A stretch of 64,000 bases of DNA from a bacterium (GTDB lineage: Bacteria; Vulcanimicrobiota; Vulcanimicrobiia; Vulcanimicrobiales; SCRA01), in assembly GCA_004298675.1 (NCBI GenBank), contig SCRI01000047.1:1-64000 (forward strand), written 5' to 3'. The position numbers and the translations under genes are program-made. This document shows positions 33,702 through 41,786 of this stretch, piece after piece (within the stretch, counting starts at the first letter, position 1; each line of letters starts with the position of its first letter). The notes beneath the pieces are model-generated. The model saw only the letters and a program-made list of their open reading frames with translations. It searched no databases and was not told the origin of the DNA.

Positions 33702-34445
33702 GTGACCCGGCCGCGCAACGGCGCGGCAAGTGCCGCTCTCGCTCCGCTCGCCGAGCGCCGCCGCACCTTGCGCCCCGAGGGCTTGGCGGCTCACTCGCTG
33801 AGCAGCGCCGTGGTCGTTCCACCGCTGCGCGAGGCGATTATCGAGGGGCAGCTGCCGCCCGGCACGCGCCTATCCGAAAGCGAGCTCGCTCAAGAGCTCG
33901 GGGTGAGCCGCACCCCCGTGCGCGAGGCGCTCGCCCAGCTCGAGCGTGACGGGTTGGTAACGATCGTCGCGCGGGCCGGCGCCTTCGTCAGGACCGTGAC
34001 GATCGACGATCTCAACGAGATCTACGAGACGCGCATCGCCCTCGAGACGTTTGCCGTGCAGCTGGTGGCGCAGCGCCTGACTCCGGTTGGCCGTGCTCGC
34101 CTCGAGGAGGTGTTGGCGCGCATGCGCGAGCGTGTTGCGGGCGACGATCACGCCGGCTACACCGCGGAACTGGACCGCTACTATGCGGTCGTCATGGAGC
34201 TTGCCGGCAATGCGACCTTGGCGCGCATTCACGAGGCCGTCCTCGTGCCCGTGCGCAGGCTCCGCCGGATCGCCATGAGTCATGAGAATCGTATGGCCGA
34301 GTCGCTGCTGCACGCCGAGAAAATCGCCGCCGCGATGCTGGCTGGTGACAGCGCCGGCGCCGCGGCCGAGATGCGCGAGCAACTCGTCACCGCCTGTCAG
34401 GCCGCGCAGGACGTCCTGCTGCACGCACCACCAAGAAAGGGGTAG
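33702..34445 (+). CDS. GntR family (FadR/FCD) transcriptional regulator
   Basis: A 247-aa regulator. The winged HTH is PLREAIIEGQLPPGTRLSES followed by ELAQELGVSRTPVREALAQL (about 44-82). The all-helical FCD ligand domain follows, with the metal-site residues plausibly in ELDRYYAVVMELAGN and MSHENRM (Asp/His pattern). GTG 33702 is the start; SBP2 begins 4 bp after its stop. The divergent palindrome at 33613-33627 is the likely operator. Effectors of this subfamily are usually small organic acids. Confidence 0.9.
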   Translation: MTRPRNGAASAALAPLAERRRTLRPEGLAAHSLSSAVVVPPLREAIIEGQLPPGTRLSESELAQELGVSRTPVREALAQLERDGLVTIVARAGAFVRTVTIDDLNEIYETRIALETFAVQLVAQRLTPVGRARLEEVLARMRERVAGDDHAGYTAELDRYYAVVMELAGNATLARIHEAVLVPVRRLRRIAMSHENRMAESLLHAEKIAAAMLAGDSAGAAAEMREQLVTACQAAQDVLLHAPPRKG

Positions 34446-34449
34446 CCCG

Positions 34450-35709
34450 ATGCGCGTTCCCATATCCGCTTCGCTCCGTGCTCTCTCGTTCGTCGCGGCG
34501 GCCACGCTCGCCGCCGCTACGCAGGGCACGGCAGCCGCAGCACCCGTGGAACAGCAGCCGCTCACGGTCGGTCTGTTGATTCCAACCAGCGGCAACTTCG
34601 CGGCGCCGGGCCGCTACATGAAGGAAGGCTTTGAGCTGTATCTCCAGCAGCACGCCGACACGCTGGGTGGGCGCAAGGTCGTCGTGATCCAAGCCGACAG
34701 CGCCGGCAACCCGGCCGTTGGATTGACGCAGGCGCGCCGGCTCGTCGAGCAAGACCATGTCAACATCATCGTTGGACCGCTCTCCACGGCCGTGGATCAG
34801 GCCATCATTCCCTACATCACCGCGCACAAGGTACCGGCCATCTTCCCGGTGCTCTCGCCGGACGACATCACGCAACGCATGCCGGCCGCATACGTCGTGC
34901 GCACGAGCGCGGCGAGCAGCCAAACGACCCAGCCGCTGGGCGACTACGCCTACAAGACGCTGAAGTACCGCAAGGTGGCCACGATCGCTTACGACTTCTC
35001 CTTCGGCTGGGAGAGCATCGGCGGCTTCGTGCAGGTCTTTCAAGACGAGGGTGGGAGCGTGCTCAAACAGCTCTGGACGCCCGTTGCCACCGCTGACTAC
35101 GGGCCGTATCTCTCCGAGCTGCCGCGTAACGTCGATGCGATCGTGTGCAGTTTCTCCGGCGCCGCGGCGATCAACTTCATCAAGCAGTACAAGGCTTTCG
35201 GTCTCAAGACGCCGCTGATCTGTCAAGGGAATACGACCGATGAAAGCACCTTGCCGGCAACGGGCGCTGCGGCGCTCGGGATACTGACGGCGCTGCACTA
35301 TAGCACCGCGCTCGGGCGGCCGCAGAACGAGAGCTTCGTGGCCGCCTACACCAAGGCGTACGGCCATCAGCCCTCGTACTACGGCGAGGGGACGTACGAT
35401 GCGGCGCTCGTCCTCGACCAAGCGGTCAGCAAGCTCCATGGCGATATCTCCGATACGCAGAAGTTCGTCGCGGCGATGCGCTCCGAGCACGTGACGGAGG
35501 CGCCGCGCGGCCCGCTGGTGTTCGACCGCTACGGCAACCCGGATCAAAACGTCTATATCCGCAAGGTCGAGATGCGTGCTGGAAAGCTCGAAAACGTCGT
35601 GACCACGACCATTCCAAACGTCTCTCAATTCTGGACGTTCGATCCCGCGGCGGTCCTGCGGCACCCGGTGTATTCGCGGAGTTATCCGGTCTGTAACGCC
35701 TGCAAGTAG
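34450..35709 (+). CDS. LIV-type ABC transporter substrate-binding protein (SBP2)
   Basis: A 419-aa exported protein closely related to SBP1 (shared RRLVEQDHVNIIVGPLS-type, YAYKTLKYRKVATI and DFSFGWESIGG segments), ending HPVYSRSYPVCNACK. The signal peptide is ASLRALSFVAAATLAAATQG with a following TAAAA region. ATG 34450 is 4 bp after gntR, so it is co-expressed with its regulator. It is not next to a permease, so it may share livFGMH with SBP3. The family ligand is uncertain. Confidence 0.9.
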   Translation: MRVPISASLRALSFVAAATLAAATQGTAAAAPVEQQPLTVGLLIPTSGNFAAPGRYMKEGFELYLQQHADTLGGRKVVVIQADSAGNPAVGLTQARRLVEQDHVNIIVGPLSTAVDQAIIPYITAHKVPAIFPVLSPDDITQRMPAAYVVRTSAASSQTTQPLGDYAYKTLKYRKVATIAYDFSFGWESIGGFVQVFQDEGGSVLKQLWTPVATADYGPYLSELPRNVDAIVCSFSGAAAINFIKQYKAFGLKTPLICQGNTTDESTLPATGAAALGILTALHYSTALGRPQNESFVAAYTKAYGHQPSYYGEGTYDAALVLDQAVSKLHGDISDTQKFVAAMRSEHVTEAPRGPLVFDRYGNPDQNVYIRKVEMRAGKLENVVTTTIPNVSQFWTFDPAAVLRHPVYSRSYPVCNACK

Positions 35710-35787
35710 GCGCATAGGAACGACGCCGGCTCTTATGGTAGGCTCGGTTGCGGCTCTCGCTAGCGCGAGAGGGCGGAGGGACTACCG

Positions 35788-36204
35788 GTGCCGGCTCGTT
35801 CTGGATCTCGAACAAAACTCGTCCTACGGCTGTCGATCGCGCTCGCCGTCGCGGTCGCTCTGGCCGCCGGCATCGTGGTGCTTGGCGGGCACCAGCGGCG
35901 TGCTGCGGTGGCGGATCAACAGCTGGGCGTGACGATTGTGTCGCCGGCGTCCGGTTCGGTCGTGACCAACCCGGTGCGCTTCACGTTCGAGGTTCGCGGC
36001 GCCCAGCTCGGCTCGCCGGAGGCGGGCCTCGACCACCTGCACGTCTCGATCGACGGCAGTCAGCCCGGCGGCGTGGAGACGAACTCGGTCACCGCCGTCA
36101 TCCCGCCGGGCCGGCATTTCCTGCACGTAGAGCTTGCCGACGCCGCGCATGACTCGCTCGGCGTGAGCGCCGACGAAACGTTCACCGTCGCCGCTTCGCG
36201 TTAA
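35788..36204 (+). CDS. Membrane-anchored DUF4399-like protein
   Basis: A 138-aa protein with an N-terminal membrane anchor (LVLRLSIALAVAVALAAGIVVL). The outer domain contains PASGSVVTNPVRFTFEVRG, DHLHVSIDGSQPGG, IPPGRHFLHVEL and DAAHDSLGVSA, the repeated His pattern of DUF4399-like beta-sandwich proteins. The role is unknown, possibly copper or other metal handling outside the cell. GTG 35788 follows GGAGGG at good distance. A 7-bp hairpin (35754-35771, CTCTCGC/GCGAGAG) without T-run lies just upstream. The cytochrome b-like gene follows after 8 bp. Confidence 0.65.
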   Translation: MPARSGSRTKLVLRLSIALAVAVALAAGIVVLGGHQRRAAVADQQLGVTIVSPASGSVVTNPVRFTFEVRGAQLGSPEAGLDHLHVSIDGSQPGGVETNSVTAVIPPGRHFLHVELADAAHDSLGVSADETFTVAASR

Positions 36205-36212
36205 CGTTCGCC

Positions 36213-36896
36213 GTGAGCACACGCGCCGGCACACCGATGATCCGCCGTCACAGCTCGCTGACGGTGGGCACGCACGCCACCGTCGGCTTGCTCGTCATCG
36301 TGGTAGCGGTCACGGGCCTCGGTCTACTAGGGGTACTTCCTACTCCGCTGCTGCGCGCGTTCGGCGGTCACGCCGGCGTCCGCGCATGGCACTACTGGAC
36401 CGGGATCGCGCTGACGTGCGTCTTCGTCGTCATTCCGATTGCCGCACCGCAGCAGGCCTGGCAGTTCGTGCGTGACGTGAGCCGCTACCGGGTGTCGGAT
36501 CTTGCGTGGCTGCTCAACTTCATGCGCTTTTCGGTAGCACAGGCCCGGCGTCCGGTGCCCGCGCACGCTGGCCGCTTCGATCCGGTGCAGCGCGCGATCT
36601 TCGCGCTGATGACGATCGCGCTGGCTGTGCTCGCCGTGACGGGGGTAGCGCTGCCGCTCATCCCGCCCTCCGCGCGCGCCTTGGTAGGCGCGTGCGTGCG
36701 CATTCACGATGCGACGGGCTGGGCGTTCATCGGTCTGCTCGGTCTACATATCGTGGCCGGGAGCGGGGTGCTGCCGACGCACCGCGGCGTTGCCCTGGCT
36801 ATGGCGACAGGGCGCGTCTCGCTGCGGGTTGCGCAGCGGCTTTGGCCCGGCTGGACCGCGCGGCAGCCGGACGAGCACGCGCCCAGGTCCGATTAG
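36213..36896 (+). CDS. Cytochrome b/b561-type membrane protein
   Basis: A 227-aa protein with four to five membrane segments (VGLLVIVVAVTGLGLLGVL, YWTGIALTCVFVVIPIAA, FALMTIALAVLAVTGVALPL, WAFIGLLGLHIVAGSG). His residues in SLTVGTHATVG, WHYWTG and HDATGWAFIGLLGLH (H-x11-H) fit haem ligation as in the Fdh-gamma / cytochrome b561 group. It would carry electrons within the membrane. The partner redox subunit is not encoded nearby. Coupled to the DUF4399-like gene; start GTG 36213, no good ribosome site. Confidence 0.72.
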   Translation: MSTRAGTPMIRRHSSLTVGTHATVGLLVIVVAVTGLGLLGVLPTPLLRAFGGHAGVRAWHYWTGIALTCVFVVIPIAAPQQAWQFVRDVSRYRVSDLAWLLNFMRFSVAQARRPVPAHAGRFDPVQRAIFALMTIALAVLAVTGVALPLIPPSARALVGACVRIHDATGWAFIGLLGLHIVAGSGVLPTHRGVALAMATGRVSLRVAQRLWPGWTARQPDEHAPRSD

Positions 36897-36905
36897 GCGA
36901 CCGTC

Positions 36906-38549
36906 TTACGCTTGCACGGGCTGGCGTGCGCGCAGTTCGTTCTCGCGCTCGCGCAGCAGGTGGCGTTTGGTCTTCCCGGTCGACGTCTTGGGCAGCTCCT
37001 TCACGAACTCGATCCAGCGCGGATACTTATACGGCGCCAGCTGCGATTTCACGAAGAGCTTGAGTTCACTCGCGAGCTCGGGATGCTCAGCGACACCGGG
37101 CTTGAGCACGATAAAAGCCTTGGGCTTGACCATGCCGTTGTCGTCGGTCACGCCGATGACGGCGGCCTCGAGCACCGCTTCATGTTTCTGCAGCGTGCCC
37201 TCAACTTCGACCGGCGAGACCCAGATGCCGCCCACCTTCAGCATGTCGTCGGCGCGTCCGCAATGAACGAGATCGCCATCCGCGGTCATGCGGAACTTGT
37301 CGCCGGTGCGCAGCCATTCGCCTAAGAACGTCGCACGCGTCTTCTCCCGGTTGTTCCAGTAGAACGCCGCGGCACTGGGGCCGCGAACCTCCAGCTCACC
37401 GATCTCCCCCGCTTCCACGGGCTTGCGATCGGCGTCGACCAGGCGCACCTGGTAACCGGGTACCGCCCGTCCGGTGGTACCGTAACGTACCGCACCGGGC
37501 CGGTTCGAGACGAAGATGTGCAGCATCTCCGTGGAGCCGATGCCGTCGATGATCTCCACGCCCGTGCGCGCGGTCCAGGTGCGGCCGATCTCCTCGGGCA
37601 GCGCCTCGCCGGCGGAGGTGCAGAGCCGCAGCGCCAAGTCAGCACGCGCCGGCAGGCCGTCATGTGCCAGCATATTGCTGAACAGCGTCGGCACGCCGCA
37701 GAAGATCGTGGGTTTGCGGTCGCGCAGGACGGCGTTGACGTTGTCGGGCGTGGGGCGGCCCGCGAACAGCACGCTCGTTGCGCCTACCGCCAGCGGAAAC
37801 GTGAGCGCGTTGCCCAAGCCGTAGGCGAAGAAGAGTTTGGCCGCCGAGTAAACGACGTCGTTGTCCGTGAATCCGAGCACGTGTTGGGCGAAGAGCTCCG
37901 CCGTCTGCGTGAGGCTCGTCTGAACGTGAACCGTGCCTTTGGGTGCGCCGGTCGAGCCCGAAGAGTAGAGCCAAAAACAGATGTCGTCGCGGCGCGTGGG
38001 AGCCGTGGGGGCGTCGGGCTCGGCGCGCTTCAGCAACTGCGCAAACGTGGGCGTGGCGTTAGCCGAGAGGCGTCCGTTGGGATCGGAGACGATGATGCGC
38101 CCCTGCCACTGCGCCAGCTCCGCCGCCTCGCGGAACTGCGGCAGCAACTCGGCGGAGACGATCGCTGCGCGCGCGCGGCTGTCGGCGAGGATGTAGGCAT
38201 AATCGGTTGGCGTCAGCAGTGTATTGGTGGGAATGGGCACGATGCCGGCCTTGATCGCGCCGAGGAACGCGACGGGAAAGTCGATGCCGTCGAGCACGCA
38301 GACCACCACGCGGTGCTCGATCTCGATACCCTGTGCGCGTAACGCATTGGAGCAGCGCCCAACGCGCTGCGCTAGTTCGCCGTACGTGTACGTGCCGGCG
38401 TCATCGACGAAAGCGATCTTCTGCGCGCGGGCCGGGAGATTTCGATCGATGAGATCGGCTGCGGCGTTGTACAGCGATGCCGCGATCTTTGCTTGCGCGC
38501 TTGCTCCGGAGCCGGCAGGGACGGCGGGCGTGTCAACGGTGGATGTCAT
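36906..38549 (-). CDS. Benzoate-CoA ligase family protein
   Basis: A 547-aa ANL-superfamily enzyme that activates benzoate with ATP and CoA. The P-loop is LYSSGSTGAPKGTVHVQ; further motifs are SAAKLFFAYGLGNALTFPL, LCTSAGEALPEE, GIGSTEMLHIFVSN, RTGDKFRMTADGD and the hinge GRADDMLKVGG, ending PKTSTGKTKRH with the catalytic Lys. The FAYGLGN and GSTEMLHIFVSN segments are characteristic of benzoate/hydroxybenzoate-CoA ligases. Its ATG overlaps the flavodoxin stop (ATGA), and the pair is divergent from boxR. It supplies benzoyl-CoA for BoxB. Confidence 0.93.
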   Translation of the reverse strand: MTSTVDTPAVPAGSGASAQAKIAASLYNAAADLIDRNLPARAQKIAFVDDAGTYTYGELAQRVGRCSNALRAQGIEIEHRVVVCVLDGIDFPVAFLGAIKAGIVPIPTNTLLTPTDYAYILADSRARAAIVSAELLPQFREAAELAQWQGRIIVSDPNGRLSANATPTFAQLLKRAEPDAPTAPTRRDDICFWLYSSGSTGAPKGTVHVQTSLTQTAELFAQHVLGFTDNDVVYSAAKLFFAYGLGNALTFPLAVGATSVLFAGRPTPDNVNAVLRDRKPTIFCGVPTLFSNMLAHDGLPARADLALRLCTSAGEALPEEIGRTWTARTGVEIIDGIGSTEMLHIFVSNRPGAVRYGTTGRAVPGYQVRLVDADRKPVEAGEIGELEVRGPSAAAFYWNNREKTRATFLGEWLRTGDKFRMTADGDLVHCGRADDMLKVGGIWVSPVEVEGTLQKHEAVLEAAVIGVTDDNGMVKPKAFIVLKPGVAEHPELASELKLFVKSQLAPYKYPRWIEFVKELPKTSTGKTKRHLLRERENELRARQPVQA

Positions 38550-39022
38550 GCGACTTCAGCCTCACGATCGAGCCAAGTATTGGCCCAGGAGCGCACCCAC
38601 TCGACGGCGATGTCCTCCGGCAAGGTTCCGGAGCTTGCGTCGTGCATGAGCGGCTCGCCCAGGCGCGTAGCGCCCAGCTCGCTCAGCAGTGCGTCGAAGC
38701 GTCGTCCGCCTCCGCAGAAAGTCGTCTTATACGTGCGATCGCCCAGTGCGATTAGACCGTACTGGACGTGCGAGAGATCCGGGCGGGCTTGCTCGAGGCA
38801 CGAGAAGAATGCCTGCGCGTTGTCGGGAACATCACCCTGACCGTAGGTCGACGTGCAGATGAGGAACGTCGAATGGGTCTCGAAGATGCTTTCAGTGAGG
38901 TCGTCCATGGGCTCGACGGTTACCCGGTGCCCCGCCGCTTCCAGCGTCGCCTTGACCTCATCGGCAACGAACTCCGACGTGCCCGTCATCGTCCCGATGA
39001 GAACTGTGATCTTCTGCCCCAT
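38546..39022 (-). CDS. Flavodoxin (MioC-like) of the box cluster
   Basis: A 158-aa FMN protein. The phosphate loop is IGTMTGTSEFVADEV, and the flavin-stacking loops are TSTYGQGDVPDNAQAFF and LIALGDRTYKTTFCGGG. These are those of MioC and the flavodoxin domain of diflavin reductases. ATG 39022 follows GGAGGGGTGAGG. It is first in the transcript with the benzoate-CoA ligase and is under the BoxR-type operator. In described box systems BoxB receives electrons from the FAD/ferredoxin protein BoxA; no boxA is in this window, so this flavodoxin is a candidate electron carrier for BoxB. That role is inference. Confidence 0.88.
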   Translation of the reverse strand: MGQKITVLIGTMTGTSEFVADEVKATLEAAGHRVTVEPMDDLTESIFETHSTFLICTSTYGQGDVPDNAQAFFSCLEQARPDLSHVQYGLIALGDRTYKTTFCGGGRRFDALLSELGATRLGEPLMHDASSGTLPEDIAVEWVRSWANTWLDREAEVA

Positions 39023-39083
39023 CCTCACCCCTCCATACCTGGGTTTTGGCGTCGCGTTTGCAACCACGCTCTCGGATGAGGGT

Positions 39084-39112
39084 ATTATAGTGCATAATAT
39101 GGGTGAAAACAA
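39084..39112 (-). promoter_or_regulatory. Promoter of flavodoxin-benzoate-CoA ligase
   Basis: On the minus strand: TTGTTT (39112-39107), a 17-bp spacer and a perfect TATAAT (39089-39084). The -10 box is inside one arm of the BoxR-type inverted repeat. The flavodoxin start codon is 62 bp downstream. Confidence 0.7.
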
Positions 39113-39125
39113 GCACTATAATGCA
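39084..39125. promoter_or_regulatory. BoxR-type operator in the divergent promoter
   Basis: Perfect 10-bp inverted repeat ATTATAGTGC (39084-39093) and GCACTATAAT (39113-39122), 19 bp apart. Each arm runs into a TGCA (39091-39094 and 39122-39125), the tetranucleotide known in operators of the related regulator BzdR. Each arm also contains a TATAAT -10 box, one per direction, so a bound dimer or dimers would shut off both promoters. Confidence 0.75.
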
Positions 39126-39145
39126 TCGTTCTGGAGGGGAGTCCT

Positions 39146-40027
39146 GTGACTGAGACCACCGGCTTGCTTCCCGTCGACGAGTCGGGTCCGTTCCTGCGCC
39201 TGCTTGGTGACCGCGTGCGCGAGGCCCGGGCCCGCCGCGGCATGACCCGCCGCATTCTGGCGCGTCAATCGGAGGTCTCCGAACGCTACCTTGCTCAGCT
39301 GGAATCCGGTCAAGGCAACGTTTCGATCCTGCTCCTGCGCCAGGTGGCACGCGCCCTGGGCATGCCCCTCAGCACCCTGGTCAACGATGAGCCGGAACCG
39401 CCGGTCGAGCTCACCCGCACGGTGGAGCTGCTGCGGCGTCTCACGCCGGATCAGCTTGCTCAGGCGCGCGAGCACATGGTGCGCTCCCTGGGCGCGGTGG
39501 ATACCGGTGAGCGCCAAGGGCGCATCGCGCTGATCGGCCTGCGCGGTGCAGGGAAGACCACGCTGGGCGCGCTGTTGGCCCAGCGTCTCGATATTCCGTT
39601 CATGGAGTTGGATCGCGAGATCGAGCAGGAGAGCGGCCTCTCGCTGGGTGCCATCTTCGATATTTACGGCCAGGCGGGGTTCCGGCGCCTGGAGCGGCTC
39701 TGCCTCGACCGGATCATCGAACGGCACCACCGCTTTGTGCTGGCCACCGGGGGCAGCATCGTCTCTGAGGCAGCCACCTTCGCACGCCTCCTCTCCGCCT
39801 GCTACACGGTTTGGCTGCACGCCTCCCCGGACGAGCACATGGATCGGGTCATCGCTCAGGGTGATTTGCGTCCGATGGCGGGCAACTCCCAAGCGATGGG
39901 GGATCTCCAGCGCATCCTGCGCGGGCGGGAGTCCCTGTATAAAGGAGCCGACGCCGAGATCGACACCAGCGGACGCAGCCTGACGGAGAGCCTTGACGAT
40001 CTGCTGGAAATTCTCCCACATGCATAA
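39146..40027 (+). CDS. boxR: BoxR/BzdR-type regulator (XRE HTH + shikimate kinase-like domain)
   Basis: A 293-aa fusion. The N-terminal XRE helix-turn-helix (about 20-78) contains RRILARQSEVSERYLAQLE and SGQGNVSILLLRQVARALG. The C-terminal shikimate kinase-like domain (about 125-290) has Walker A LIGLRGAGKTTLGALLA and MELDREIEQESG. This two-domain layout is known from BzdR and BoxR, where the kinase-like domain binds benzoyl-CoA and releases repression. GTG 39146 follows GGAGGGGA. It lies between the flavodoxin-ligase and boxC-boxB transcripts and has inverted-repeat sites on both sides. Confidence 0.93.
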   Translation: MTETTGLLPVDESGPFLRLLGDRVREARARRGMTRRILARQSEVSERYLAQLESGQGNVSILLLRQVARALGMPLSTLVNDEPEPPVELTRTVELLRRLTPDQLAQAREHMVRSLGAVDTGERQGRIALIGLRGAGKTTLGALLAQRLDIPFMELDREIEQESGLSLGAIFDIYGQAGFRRLERLCLDRIIERHHRFVLATGGSIVSEAATFARLLSACYTVWLHASPDEHMDRVIAQGDLRPMAGNSQAMGDLQRILRGRESLYKGADAEIDTSGRSLTESLDDLLEILPHA

Positions 40028-40033
40028 TAATGC

Positions 40034-40062
40034 TTGTCATCGAGACTCAGATGCAGTATAAT
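40034..40062 (+). promoter_or_regulatory. boxC-boxB promoter with overlapping BoxR-like site
   Basis: TTGTCA (40034-40039), a 17-bp spacer and TATAAT (40057-40062). The -10 box lies in GCAGTATAAT (40053-40062), one mismatch from the operator arm GCACTATAAT upstream of boxR. A TGCA (40052-40055) abuts it and another TGCA (40021-40024) lies just upstream within the boxR stop region. Confidence 0.72.
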
Positions 40063-40103
40063 ACACCTTAGCAGTACTTCGATCAGCCAGTACGAGGCAT
40101 CCG

Positions 40104-41783
40104 ATGGTTACGGCAGAGCTCCCGATCGCTTCCCAGCCGCTTGTCACCTTTGACACCAGCCCCGAACGCTATCGGCACTGGCGGCTCAGCGTGGACGGTC
40201 GCGTGGCGACGCTCACGCTCGACGTCGACGAGGACGGCGGAATCCGCCCCGGCTATGCGCTGAAGCTCAACTCCTACGACCTGGGCGTCGACATCGAGTT
40301 CCACGATGCTCTCCAGCGCATCCGCTTCGAGCATCCCGGCGTGGCCTGCGTCGTCATCACCAGCGCCAAGGACCGTATGTTCTGTGCCGGCGCCAACATC
40401 TACATGTTGGGCGCCTCCACCCATGCCTGGAAAGTGAACTTCTGCAAGTTCACCAACGAGACGCGCAACGGCATGGAAGACTCCAGCCGTAACGACGGTC
40501 TGCGCTTCGTGGCCGCGCTCAACGGCACCACCGCCGGCGGCGGCTACGAGATCGCGCTCGCCTGCGACGAGATCGTGATGGTGGACGACCGCTCCAGCGC
40601 CGTCAGCCTCCCGGAGGTGCCCCTGTTGGGCGTGCTGCCGGGCACGGGCGGCCTCACGCGCGTGGTCGACAAGCGCAAGGTGCGCCGCGACATCGCCGAT
40701 CTGTTCTGCACCAATCCGGACGGGGTGCGCGCCGAGCGCGCCAAGAGCTGGAACTTGGTGGACCACATCGCGCCGCCGGCGCAGTTCGCTGCGCTGGTCG
40801 CGGAGCGCGCGCAGGCTCTCTGCACGTCGTCGCCACGCCCGGCCGTTGAGCGCGGTATCGAGTTGCGTCCGTTGGAGCGGGTCATCGACGCCGCCGGCTA
40901 CCACTATCGCCACGTCGACGTGCGCTTCGATCATCTCCGCCGCTTGGTAACGCTCGTGGTGCGCGCGCCGCGCGAAGCGCAGCCGCAGGGCGTGGAGGGG
41001 ATCGTTGCCGCCGGCGACGCGTGGTGGCCGCTCGCGCTAGCTCGTGAGCTGGACGACGCGCTGCTGCTGCTGCGTACGAACGAGGCCCAGCTGGGACTCC
41101 TGGTGATACGCACCGAGGGCGATCCGGAGGCCGTGCTCGCCGCCGACCAGACGCTGCTACGCCACCGCGACCATTGGCTGGTGCGCGAGACGATCGGTAT
41201 GTTGCGGCGCACGTTTGCCCGCATCGACGTCACCTCGCGCAGCGCCTACGCCATCGTCGACGCCAACTCGTGCTTCGCGGGTCTGCTCTACGAGCTGGCG
41301 CTCGCGGCCGACCGTTCCTACATGCTCGATCTGACGGACGGCGACGAGAACGCACCGGAGATCGCGCTCGACGAGTTCAATTTCGGCTTGCTGCCGATGG
41401 TCAACGGGCGCAGCCGTCTCGAGACCCATTTCCTGGGAACTCCCACCGCGGTTGCGGCGCTTAGCGCTGAAGCCGGCCGCCGCTATCGCGCGGCGGAGGC
41501 GCTGGCGCAGGGGTTGATCACGCTCGCCCCCGACGATCTCGATTGGGAAGACGAACTACGCATGGCATTCGAGGAGCGCACGGCGCTCTCACCCGACGCG
41601 TTGACGGCCATGGAGGCGAACCTGCGCTTCGCCGGGTCCGAGACGCTGGAAGCCAAGGTTTTCGGTCGCCTCTCCGCCTGGCAGAATTGGGTCTTCATCC
41701 GCCCCAACGCCACCGGGGAACGCGGCGCGCTCAATGTCTTTGGAACAGGCTCCAGACCACAGTTCGACTGGAAGAGGGTTTAA
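40104..41783 (+). CDS. boxC: Benzoyl-CoA-dihydrodiol lyase BoxC
   Basis: A 559-aa double-crotonase-fold enzyme that opens the ring of 2,3-epoxybenzoyl-CoA in the aerobic hybrid pathway, giving 3,4-dehydroadipyl-CoA semialdehyde and formate. The N-terminal half has ITSAKDRMFCAGANIYMLG, NGTTAGGGYEIALACDEI and LPEVPLLGVLPGTGG. The C-terminal half has AIVDANSCFAGLLYELALAA and ends RGALNVFGTGSRPQFDWKRV. The length is usual for BoxC. boxB begins 3 bp after the stop. GAGG lies about 10 bp before the ATG. Confidence 0.95.
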   Translation: MVTAELPIASQPLVTFDTSPERYRHWRLSVDGRVATLTLDVDEDGGIRPGYALKLNSYDLGVDIEFHDALQRIRFEHPGVACVVITSAKDRMFCAGANIYMLGASTHAWKVNFCKFTNETRNGMEDSSRNDGLRFVAALNGTTAGGGYEIALACDEIVMVDDRSSAVSLPEVPLLGVLPGTGGLTRVVDKRKVRRDIADLFCTNPDGVRAERAKSWNLVDHIAPPAQFAALVAERAQALCTSSPRPAVERGIELRPLERVIDAAGYHYRHVDVRFDHLRRLVTLVVRAPREAQPQGVEGIVAAGDAWWPLALARELDDALLLLRTNEAQLGLLVIRTEGDPEAVLAADQTLLRHRDHWLVRETIGMLRRTFARIDVTSRSAYAIVDANSCFAGLLYELALAADRSYMLDLTDGDENAPEIALDEFNFGLLPMVNGRSRLETHFLGTPTAVAALSAEAGRRYRAAEALAQGLITLAPDDLDWEDELRMAFEERTALSPDALTAMEANLRFAGSETLEAKVFGRLSAWQNWVFIRPNATGERGALNVFGTGSRPQFDWKRV

Positions 41784-41786
41784 TAC

